This document shows positions 7,058 to 12,251 of a stretch of 12,251 nt of DNA, piece after piece. Positions within the stretch are counted from its first letter, which is position 1; each line of letters opens with the position of its first letter. The notes under the pieces are model-generated. The model made no database searches. It worked only from the letters and a program-made list of their open reading frames with translations, and had not been told where the DNA came from. Both the position numbers and the translations under genes were made by a program. This DNA is from an uncultured Oscillospiraceae bacterium (lineage in GTDB: Bacteria > Bacillota > Clostridia > Oscillospirales > Oscillospiraceae): NCBI GenBank assembly GCA_905234005.1, contig CAJOFW010000025.1, forward strand, positions 1 through 12,251, in the 5' to 3' direction.

Positions 7058-8176
7058 GACGACAACAGAAAGAGAACCTGGGCGGAGATCAGCCTCGGGG
7101 CGATCGAGCGCAATTACCGGGCGATGCGGGCGTGTCTGCCGGCGGGCTGCCGCTTTCTCGGCGTGGTCAAGGCGAACGCCTACGGCCACGGGGCGGCGCG
7201 GGTGTCGCGGCTGCTCGAGGACGTCGGCTGCGACTATCTCGCGGTCGCCTGCATCGACGAGGCCCGAGAGCTGCGGGCGGCGGGCATTACTCTGCCGATC
7301 CTGATATTGGGCTATACGCCGCCCGCGTACGCGCCGGAGCTTGCGGCGCTGCGGGTGACGCAGGCGGTCGGCGACCTCGCGACGGCGCGGGCGATGGACG
7401 AGGCCCTCGCCGGAACGGGGAAGACCCTGACCGTGCATCTGAAGCTCGAGACCGGCATGGGCCGGACGGGCTTTCGCGTGTTCGGCGACTGGGACGCGGC
7501 CCCGGCGGCGGAGGCGGCGAAGCTTCCCCGTCTGCGGGCGGAGGGCGTGTTCACGCACTTCTGCGTCTCCGACGCGGACGAGGAAACACGCGTCTTTACC
7601 CACACGCAGCTTGCGCGGTTTCAATCCGCCGTCGAGGCGATCGAGGCGGCGGCGGGCCACGCGTTCGAGATACGCCACTGCACCAATTCCGGGGCGATGC
7701 ACTCGTTCCCGGAGACGTACATGGACATGGTGCGGCCCGGCGTCTCGCTGTACGGCATGTACCCCGGCCCGGATCGGGAGCGCATCGCGCTCGAGCCGGC
7801 CATGACGCTCTTAACGCGCGTCGCGTATGTCGAACGCCACGAGCCGGGCGACACGGTCAGCTACGGGCGCACGTTCACGGTCGAAAGGCCGTCGGAGCTT
7901 GCCGTGCTGCCGATCGGCTACGCGGACGGGCTGCACCGGGTTCTGTCGAACCGGCTGTCCGTCATGATAAACGGGCATATCGTGCCGCAGGTCGGGCGCA
8001 TATGCATGGATATGTGCATGGCGGACGTGACGGGCCTCGGCGTGAAGCCCGGCGACGTCGCCGAGATATTCGGAAAGCATATGCCCATCGACGACGTGGC
8101 GGAGCTTGCCGGAACGATCCACTACGAGCTGACCTGCGCCGTCGGGCCGCGTGTGCCGAGGGTGTATGTCGACTGA
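7055..8176 (+). CDS. alr: Alanine racemase (PLP-dependent)
   Basis: Converts L-alanine to D-alanine for peptidoglycan synthesis in the cytoplasm. The 373-residue length is standard. The N-terminal TIM barrel begins RTWAEISLGAIERNY and carries the PLP-binding lysine K39 in VVKANAYGHG. Other signatures are HLKLETGMGRTGF, THFCVSDADE, HCTNSGAM and VRPGVSLYG. The C-terminal beta domain has the second catalytic residue Y270 in SYGRTF, then PIGYADGL and GRICMDMCM. The start is the only ATG matching family N-termini. Its SD-like GGGAG is about 11 nt upstream, rather far, so coupling to translation of the preceding lipoprotein is likely. The gene lies 21 nt after, and in the same frame as, the lipoprotein. 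Confidence 0.97.
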   Translation: MDDNRKRTWAEISLGAIERNYRAMRACLPAGCRFLGVVKANAYGHGAARVSRLLEDVGCDYLAVACIDEARELRAAGITLPILILGYTPPAYAPELAALRVTQAVGDLATARAMDEALAGTGKTLTVHLKLETGMGRTGFRVFGDWDAAPAAEAAKLPRLRAEGVFTHFCVSDADEETRVFTHTQLARFQSAVEAIEAAAGHAFEIRHCTNSGAMHSFPETYMDMVRPGVSLYGMYPGPDRERIALEPAMTLLTRVAYVERHEPGDTVSYGRTFTVERPSELAVLPIGYADGLHRVLSNRLSVMINGHIVPQVGRICMDMCMADVTGLGVKPGDVAEIFGKHMPIDDVAELAGTIHYELTCAVGPRVPRVYVD

Positions 8177-8276
8177 CGCCGCGCCGGTATAAAAAACCCG
8201 CTTCCGTGGGACAATAACAGCGTGTCCATACATAGACTGTATCGGGCGACATTTTTACGGAAGTGGTGCTCACATC

Positions 8277-8642
8277 ATGAAGAACCCCGTCAGACGCGGA
8301 GACATCTACTACGCCGATCTCAGCCCGGTCGTCGGCTCGGAGCAGGGCGGTCTGCGGCCGGTGCTCATCGTCCAGAACGACACCGGCAACCGCCACAGCC
8401 CGACCGTCATCGCGGCGGCCATCACGTCCCAGGTGGGCAAGGCGCGGCTGCCGACGCATATATCCGTCGCGGCCCCGGCCAGCGGCCTGACACGGGACAG
8501 CGTCATTCTGCTCGAGCAGATACGCACGCTCGACAAATCCCGCCTGCGTGAACGGATGGGCAAGCTCGACGGCTCCACGATGGATCGCGTGGACAGCGCC
8601 ATCGCGGTCAGCTTCGGGCTGAACCAGACCATGCAGTCATAA
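8277..8642 (+). CDS. mazF: MazF/EndoA-type endoribonuclease toxin
   Basis: A 121-residue PemK/MazF-family protein very close in pattern to B. subtilis EndoA (NdoA), an mRNA interferase that cuts RNA at U^ACAU. Shared blocks are RRGDIYYADLSPVVGSEQGG, RPVLIVQND, GNR.SPT, AAITSQ, KA.LPTH, RDSVILLEQIRT and DKSRL. The catalytic pair of EndoA, R25 and T48, corresponds here to R27 and T50, so the enzyme looks intact. It follows alr by 100 nt, as in Bacillus, but the antitoxin gene (ndoAI), normally between alr and mazF, is absent; that gap holds no plausible ORF. The ribosome binding site is weak (GGAAGTGGTG), which may keep expression low. The gene ends just before a strong terminator. Activity and source of any antitoxin are unknown. 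Confidence 0.95.
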   Translation: MKNPVRRGDIYYADLSPVVGSEQGGLRPVLIVQNDTGNRHSPTVIAAAITSQVGKARLPTHISVAAPASGLTRDSVILLEQIRTLDKSRLRERMGKLDGSTMDRVDSAIAVSFGLNQTMQS

Positions 8643-8646
8643 TCCG

Positions 8647-8692
8647 CGGCCCCCGCTCATAGGCATAGCCCGTGGGCGGGGGCCGTATTATT
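8647..8692 (+). terminator. Intrinsic terminator after mazF
   Basis: A GC-rich stem pairs 8647-8656 (CGGCCCCCGC) with 8676-8685 (GCGGGGGCCG). It extends inward through four weaker pairs, and a small GGC/GCC pair sits in the loop. It is followed by TATTATTT. It starts 5 nt after the mazF stop and closes the nnr-to-mazF block. Confidence 0.8.
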
Positions 8693-8709
8693 TCTGTCAT
8701 GCCGGGGGG

Positions 8710-8742
8710 ATGGATACGATGGATACGATGAATACGATGAAC
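8710..8742 (+). repeat. 9-bp tandem repeat carrying four in-frame ATG codons
   Basis: ATGGATACG occurs twice (8710-8718, 8719-8727), then ATGAATACG (8728-8736) and ATGAAC (8737-8742). It encodes MDTMDTMNTMN. Each unit gives another possible start at a different distance from the upstream G-run (8704-8709). Confidence 0.9.
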
Positions 8743-9147
8743 GCCGCGGAGGTTCCGATCTACATCGACGGCGCGGCGGCGGGGACGCTGACGGTCACGC
8801 GGTCGGACGGCGGGGCCGTGTTCGACGCGGCGCTCCGCGACGTCGGGCGCGTCGTTCGGCTGTACGTGTACGGCCCGGACGGGGCGGCGGGGTATCTCGG
8901 CGTGCCCGTGCCGGAGGGCGGCGTGATGCGGCTTACGCGGCGGGTGCGGGGCCGGGCGCTGGCGGATTATCCGGAAGCGCCGGTCTGCGCGGCGGAAAAG
9001 CCGCCGGAGCCGCCGGAGCGGACGGCGGCGCAAAAGCCGTCATGGACGGCGGCGCAAATACCGGAAGCGGCGGAAAAAGCGTCATCGCCGGAAAAGCCGG
9101 CGGGGCGGCGTGTGGTATGGCTCGGGGGGAGGCCGCATTATTTTTGA
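8710..9147 (+). CDS. Uncharacterised protein with tandem start codons and low-complexity linker
   Basis: I do not recognise a named family. The 145-residue frame ends at TGA 9145-9147. A folded-looking part spans about 14-85 (VPIYIDGAAAGTLTV, RVVRLYVYGPDG, GYLGVPVPEGGVMRL), giving a short beta-rich domain. A Pro/Glu/Ala/Lys-rich linker follows (about 95-133), with DNA repeats inside: CCGCCGGAG twice (9001-9018) and GACGGCGGCGCAAA twice with a 24-bp period (9021-9058). The protein ends RRVVWLGGRPHYF. No signal peptide or membrane segment is seen. Four in-frame ATGs (8710, 8719, 8728, 8737) lie in a 9-bp repeat. GGGGGG (8704-8709) touches the first but sits 9 nt from the second, so true initiation may be at 8719. 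No separate promoter is visible, so it may depend on read-through of the mazF terminator. Confidence 0.7.
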   Translation: MDTMDTMNTMNAAEVPIYIDGAAAGTLTVTRSDGGAVFDAALRDVGRVVRLYVYGPDGAAGYLGVPVPEGGVMRLTRRVRGRALADYPEAPVCAAEKPPEPPERTAAQKPSWTAAQIPEAAEKASSPEKPAGRRVVWLGGRPHYF

Positions 9148-9177
9148 TTGTGCTTTCGGGGGGACTTGTGCTATAAT
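9148..9177 (+). promoter_or_regulatory. Promoter of the D-2-hydroxyacid dehydrogenase gene
   Basis: TTGTGC (9148-9153) and TATAAT (9172-9177) are separated by 18 bp, with a TG giving the extended form TGCTATAAT. The expected start is near 9184, about 30 nt before the ATG at 9213. It begins immediately after the stop codon of the preceding gene, so the dehydrogenase is probably transcribed on its own. Confidence 0.75.
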
Positions 9178-9212
9178 GCGAAAATGAGAAAAAATCTGCG
9201 GGAGAGAGACAT

Positions 9213-10124
9213 ATGAAGCTTCTGATTACCGATACCTGCCATCTGACGGCGGAGGAGAGGGCGTATCTCGAGGGGCTTGGACTCGAGGTCATCGAGGCGC
9301 CGGACGAGGCGCCGTATGACGGCGATCCGGCGGAGATCGACGCCATCGCGTGCAAGTTCCTGTTCAGCTACGCCCCGATCGAGCGGTTTGTGAACCTCAA
9401 ATACGTCCAGCTCTTCATGGCGGGCTGGGATCACGTCCCGATGGACTACATACGCAGCCACGGCATCGAGTTCCACAACGCCCGGGGCGTGTACAGCATC
9501 CCGATCGCGGAGTTCGGCATCGCCGGGGTGCTCGCGCTGTATAAAAAGCTGCGCCTGTTCGACAGCCGCCAGCGGGCGCGGATATGGGAGCGGGAGCCGA
9601 TCCTGCCCGAGCTGACGGGCAGACACGTCCTCGTCGTCGGGGCGGGCAGCATCGGCGGGGAGTTCGCCAAACGCCTCCGGGCGTTCGACTGCCGGATCAC
9701 CGGCCTCACCCGGCACGTCGCGCCGAAGGAATACTTCGACGACGTGCGCTCGCTTGACGACCTCGACGACGTCCTGCCCGACGCGGACATCGTTATCATG
9801 TGCCTGCCCGGGAACGAGGATACGCGGCACATCATCGACGGAAGGCGCTTTGCGATGATGAAGCCGGACGCGATCTTCGTGAACGTCGCCCGGGGCGTGC
9901 TCGCGGACGAGGCGGCGCTCGTCGCGGCGCTGGAGAACGGACGGCTCGGCGGGGCCGTGCTCGACGTGTTCGAGACGGAGCCGCTGCCCGAGGACAACCC
10001 CCTCTGGGCGTTCGAGAACGTCATCGTCCTGCCGCACACGAGCTTCGGCGCGCAGTACAACGTCCGCCGCTCGTTCGAGGTCATGAACCGCGATCTCGCG
10101 GGCTCGGCTCTGCTGAAGAGCTGA
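9213..10124 (+). CDS. D-isomer-specific 2-hydroxyacid dehydrogenase (NAD-binding)
   Basis: A 303-residue cytoplasmic oxidoreductase of the D-2-hydroxyacid dehydrogenase family, which reduces 2-keto acids to D-2-hydroxy acids or the reverse. The catalytic domain is split around a Rossmann fold (about 100-275). The dinucleotide motif is GAGSIG at 143-148. The family triad is present: R227 in NVARG, E256 in FETEPLP and H275 in LPHTSF. D251VFETEP marks the closing helix. GGGAGAGAG precedes the ATG. The C-terminus (VMNRDLAGSALLKS) is slightly short relative to many relatives, which usually have a longer final helix. Substrate cannot be told from sequence: phosphoglycerate, hydroxypyruvate/glyoxylate and lactate-type relatives all share these motifs. 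Neighbours give no pathway clue. Confidence 0.9.
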   Translation: MKLLITDTCHLTAEERAYLEGLGLEVIEAPDEAPYDGDPAEIDAIACKFLFSYAPIERFVNLKYVQLFMAGWDHVPMDYIRSHGIEFHNARGVYSIPIAEFGIAGVLALYKKLRLFDSRQRARIWEREPILPELTGRHVLVVGAGSIGGEFAKRLRAFDCRITGLTRHVAPKEYFDDVRSLDDLDDVLPDADIVIMCLPGNEDTRHIIDGRRFAMMKPDAIFVNVARGVLADEAALVAALENGRLGGAVLDVFETEPLPEDNPLWAFENVIVLPHTSFGAQYNVRRSFEVMNRDLAGSALLKS

Positions 10125-10211
10125 TACTGTTCTCTTTAAAAGCTTCGTTCCGTTACCGGGCGCAAAGCCTTGGGAACGCTGCCTTTTCGATCGAATACAA
10201 AGTTCTTTTTG

Positions 10212-10237
10212 ATACTTTTTCTTTCAAGAAAAAGTAT
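10212..10237. repeat. AT-rich perfect hairpin in the spacer before the acyltransferase gene
   Basis: ATACTTTTTCTT (10212-10223) pairs exactly with AAGAAAAAGTAT (10226-10237) around a 2-nt (or effectively 4-nt) loop. It lies in a 145-bp spacer (10125-10269) with no gene, which also holds a looser CGTTCC/GGAACG dyad (10146-10178). No T-run follows on the plus strand, so it is not a standard terminator. A TTGATA (10209-10214) overlaps it, but no good -10 follows at 17 bp. The low GC contrasts with both neighbours. Confidence 0.75.
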
Positions 10238-10269
10238 GAGTCCGGCGTCCGGCTGCGGGAGGTGGTTCT

Positions 10270-11310
10270 ATGCGGCGAAACCGCGCCATGGAGTTTTACC
10301 GCTTTTTCGCGGCGGTCATGATTCTGTGCTACCATTGCTACTGGTTCGCGTTCCGGGAGGACGGGACGCGGTTTATCGGCTTTTACGTATTTGTGGAGCT
10401 GTTTTTCATCCTCGGCGGCTTTCTGATGCTCGCGTCGATCCGGCGCGGCGTGACGCCGGAGATGCGCTCCGACCCGGCGGGCACGACCGTGCGCTATATG
10501 CGGGGACGGCTCGCCCGGCTCTATCCGCACCATCTGCTTTCGTGGCTGCTCGTGGCCGTCCTCGCGGTTTTGCGCGGCATGTGGCCGATCGAGCTTCTGG
10601 AAAACGGCTGGCCGGAGATATTTCTCGTGAACGTCTTCGGATTTGTGCGGGGGACGTACGTCAACATCGTCTGCTGGTACCTGAGCGCGATGATCTTCTC
10701 GTCGCTCATCGTCTACTACCTGCTGCTGCGGGATGAGGACGGCTTCATCAAAATCGCCGCACCGGTGCTGATCGTCGTCTGCTACGGCACGATGTTCGAC
10801 CGGAAGGGCTCGCTCGCGAACACGATCATATTCATGCAGTATTCGCCGCACCTCGGCTTTCTGCGGGCGCTGGCCGCGACGACCGTCGGCTGCGTCGCCT
10901 ACCGGGCGTACGAGTGGCTGCGGGATGTGGAGCTGCCCGGGGAACGGTTCTGGGCGACGGCCGTGGAGGCGGCGGTGCTTACAGCGTCGGTGTGCTGGAT
11001 GTACCGGTGCAGCGGGCGGATGGATTTTCTGTTTGTACCGCTGTTTTTCGTGTTCGTCATCAGCGTGTTCCGGGGGAAGAGCCTTTTGACACGGCTTCTC
11101 GACAACCGGCTGTCCGGCTGGCTCGGGCGACAGAGCTACGCGTATTTTCTCAATAACCTTCTCGTCATCTATCCGTATATGCACCTGTTCCACGGCACGA
11201 ACCTGCCGGCCATGTGCTGGTTCTGCGCGCCGGTGTGCCTCGCCGTGTCCGTCGTGACGGGGTGGATGGTAAAGCCCGTGGAGCGTCTTTTGACCGGGGG
11301 GAGGACATGA
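10270..11310 (+). CDS. Membrane acyltransferase, acyltransferase-3 (OafA/YrhL-like) family
   Basis: A 346-residue integral membrane protein with about ten hydrophobic segments, normal for the acyltransferase-3 family, which O-acylates cell-surface glycans and other exported molecules. The N-terminal signature is intact: EFYRFFAAVMILCYH with the presumed catalytic H22. Then come VELFFILGGFLM at 42-53, which matches the usual V.FFFILSGFL, and the Arg-rich cytoplasmic loop RGRLARLYP near 78-86. A late helix with SYAYFLNNLLVI is also family-like. GGGAGGTGG lies 4 nt before the ATG, so 10270 is preferred over the Met at codon 7. The stop overlaps the next ATG (ATGA), so the downstream nuclease-family gene is translationally coupled. 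The acyl donor and acceptor are unknown. Confidence 0.88.
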   Translation: MRRNRAMEFYRFFAAVMILCYHCYWFAFREDGTRFIGFYVFVELFFILGGFLMLASIRRGVTPEMRSDPAGTTVRYMRGRLARLYPHHLLSWLLVAVLAVLRGMWPIELLENGWPEIFLVNVFGFVRGTYVNIVCWYLSAMIFSSLIVYYLLLRDEDGFIKIAAPVLIVVCYGTMFDRKGSLANTIIFMQYSPHLGFLRALAATTVGCVAYRAYEWLRDVELPGERFWATAVEAAVLTASVCWMYRCSGRMDFLFVPLFFVFVISVFRGKSLLTRLLDNRLSGWLGRQSYAYFLNNLLVIYPYMHLFHGTNLPAMCWFCAPVCLAVSVVTGWMVKPVERLLTGGRT

Positions 11311-12251
11311 ACGAAGAGAGACAGACAGGCGATATCGCCGGGACGGAACAAGGCCCCGCCGAAACGGAACAAAGCCCCGCCGGGACGGTGAACGGCTCCG
11401 GCAGGCCGAAAAAAAGCCCCGCTGTCCGCATTCTCACGGGCCTGGGCGTCGGGCCGCGTGGTTTTTCGCGTGGCTCACGATCGGGGAGTACAGGCCCGAC
11501 GACATCGAGGACATCGAGATCGCCGGCGCGGCGGAGAGTACCGTGCAGGCCGGCGATACGCTTTCCGTCGTGACGTGGAACACCGGCTGCGGCGCCCTCG
11601 GCGACAACGCCGACTTCTTCATGGACGGCGGCTCGATGGTGTACACGGCGGACGGGGAACGCGTCCGCTTCAACCTGCAGGGTATCGCCGACACGCTCGC
11701 TGCAATCGAACCGGACGTGATCCTGCTGCAGGAGGTCGATTGGGACGCCGACCGCTCCCACCGCGTCAATGAGGCCGCGTTCTACACGGGCCTGTACGCG
11801 TACAGCGGCTGGGAGAGCACGTTCGCGTACAATTACCGGGTGATGTACGTGCCGTATCCGATCCCGCCGGTCGGGAACGTGAACAGCGGCATCCTGACGC
11901 TTTCGCGTTATCACATGGACGCGTCCGAGCGGGTGCAGCTTCCGGTCGCGTTCTCGTGGCCGGTGCGGCTCGGACAGCTCAAGCGCTGCCTGCTGATCGA
12001 CCGCCTGCCCGTCGAGGGGTCGGACAGGGAGCTTGTGCTCATAAACCTCCACCTCGAGGCATACGACGACGGCGAGGGCAAATACGCCCAGGCCGCGATG
12101 CTGCGCGACGTGCTGGCGGCGGAGGCGGAGGCCGGCAATTACGTCATCGCGGGCGGCGACTTCAACCTTTCGACGCAGGAGGCCCTGGCGCTCTACCCCG
12201 TCGGAGACGGGATGTGGCAGCCGGGCGTTCTCGAGGCGGACGCGTTCGGCG
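11307..12251 (+). CDS. Membrane-anchored endonuclease/exonuclease/phosphatase family protein (frameshifted, 3' partial)
   Basis: Translation starts at ATG 11307, overlapping the previous stop, with GGGGGGAGG just upstream. The first frame reads a Pro/Glu/Thr-rich N-terminus (TEQGPAE, TEQSPAG, from a 21-bp repeat at 11343-11384) and would stop at 11571. The recognisable protein continues in the -1 frame: WFFAWLTIGEYRPDD, then VVTWN, LLQEVD, NSGIL, INLHLE and GGDFN, the metal and phosphate-binding signatures of the EEP superfamily. Adding one G to GGG at 11451-11453 joins the frames and creates a continuous membrane segment ending LGVGAAWFFAWLTI. In that reading W91/N92, Q142/E143, H249 and D285/N287 are the key residues. 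The catalytic domain would face outside the membrane. The 3' end, with the usual final His motif, is beyond the window. It is either a recent pseudogene or a sequence error. Confidence 0.8.

Noticed and set aside
4681..7702. Long minus-strand frames opposite nnr (4681-6336) and opposite the lipoprotein and alr (6503-7702)
   Set aside because: Arg/His/Ala-rich shadow translations without domains, fully covered by well-recognised plus-strand genes.
8197..8212. CCCGC/GTGGG hairpin with adjacent A-run between alr and mazF
   Set aside because: The T-run would serve only the minus strand, where there is no gene and the stem has an A-C mismatch; on the plus strand no T-run follows.
8177..8276. Possible tiny antitoxin ORF between alr and mazF
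   Set aside because: No frame there gives a ribosome-site-preceded ORF of plausible length; at 100 nt it is too short for an ndoAI homologue.
11409..11415. A-run as a programmed -1 frameshift site
   Set aside because: In frame it reads CCG AAA AAA AGC, which does not fit a good slippery heptamer, and shifting there loses the hydrophobic anchor that the 11451-11453 correction restores.
1..12251. CRISPR array, rRNA, transposase or IS element
   Set aside because: No regularly spaced repeats with unique spacers, no rRNA-like sequence and no transposase motifs were seen; the tandem repeats present are coding or junctional.

Overview
The window is GC-rich, densely coded DNA that reads as a chromosome segment from a member of the Clostridia, probably a high-GC gut lineage. 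Supporting signs are an IreB (UPF0297) protein, a MazF of the EndoA type next to alanine racemase, a lipoprotein at the YdcC/GerS position, AGGAGG-type ribosome binding sites and sigma-A-like promoters. The lineage is inferred from gene content only.

Left part, bases 1-703. A cell-wall hydrolase fragment (end of a CHAP-like domain plus a peptidoglycan-binding domain) runs in from the left edge. It converges on a tRNA-Gln(CUG) gene that has its own promoter and a strong terminator. A lysin lying just beyond the 3' end of a tRNA could mark the end of an integrated element, but no att duplication or integrase is visible.

Minus-strand block, 704-4631. pheS and pheT encode the two subunits of phenylalanyl-tRNA synthetase and share one promoter with a short leader that has no room for a T-box. 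They are followed by ireB, which has its own extended -10 promoter set inside an inverted repeat.

Plus-strand block, 4685-8692. A promoter divergent from pheST drives nnr (NAD(P)H-hydrate repair), a LolA-like lipoprotein, alr (alanine racemase) and mazF, ending at a strong terminator. This matches the Bacillus/Clostridium neighbourhood ydcC/gerS - alr - (antitoxin) - endoA, but the antitoxin gene is missing. The lipoprotein and alr are in the same frame and separated by one in-frame TAG. An 18-bp tandem repeat runs through that stop codon and up to the alr start.

Right part, 8710-12251. A small uncharacterised protein opens with four in-frame ATGs in a 9-bp tandem repeat. Next come a D-2-hydroxyacid dehydrogenase with its own promoter, an AT-rich hairpin-bearing spacer, and a membrane acyltransferase. 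The acyltransferase overlaps (ATGA) a membrane-anchored endonuclease/exonuclease/phosphatase-family gene. That last gene carries an apparent one-base frameshift near 11450 and runs off the right edge.

Most genes are ordinary housekeeping genes. The best candidates for something new are the lipoprotein/alr repeat junction, the MazF without an adjacent antitoxin, the tandem-start protein, and the frameshifted membrane phosphodiesterase coupled to an acyltransferase. No complete novel multi-gene system is evident.
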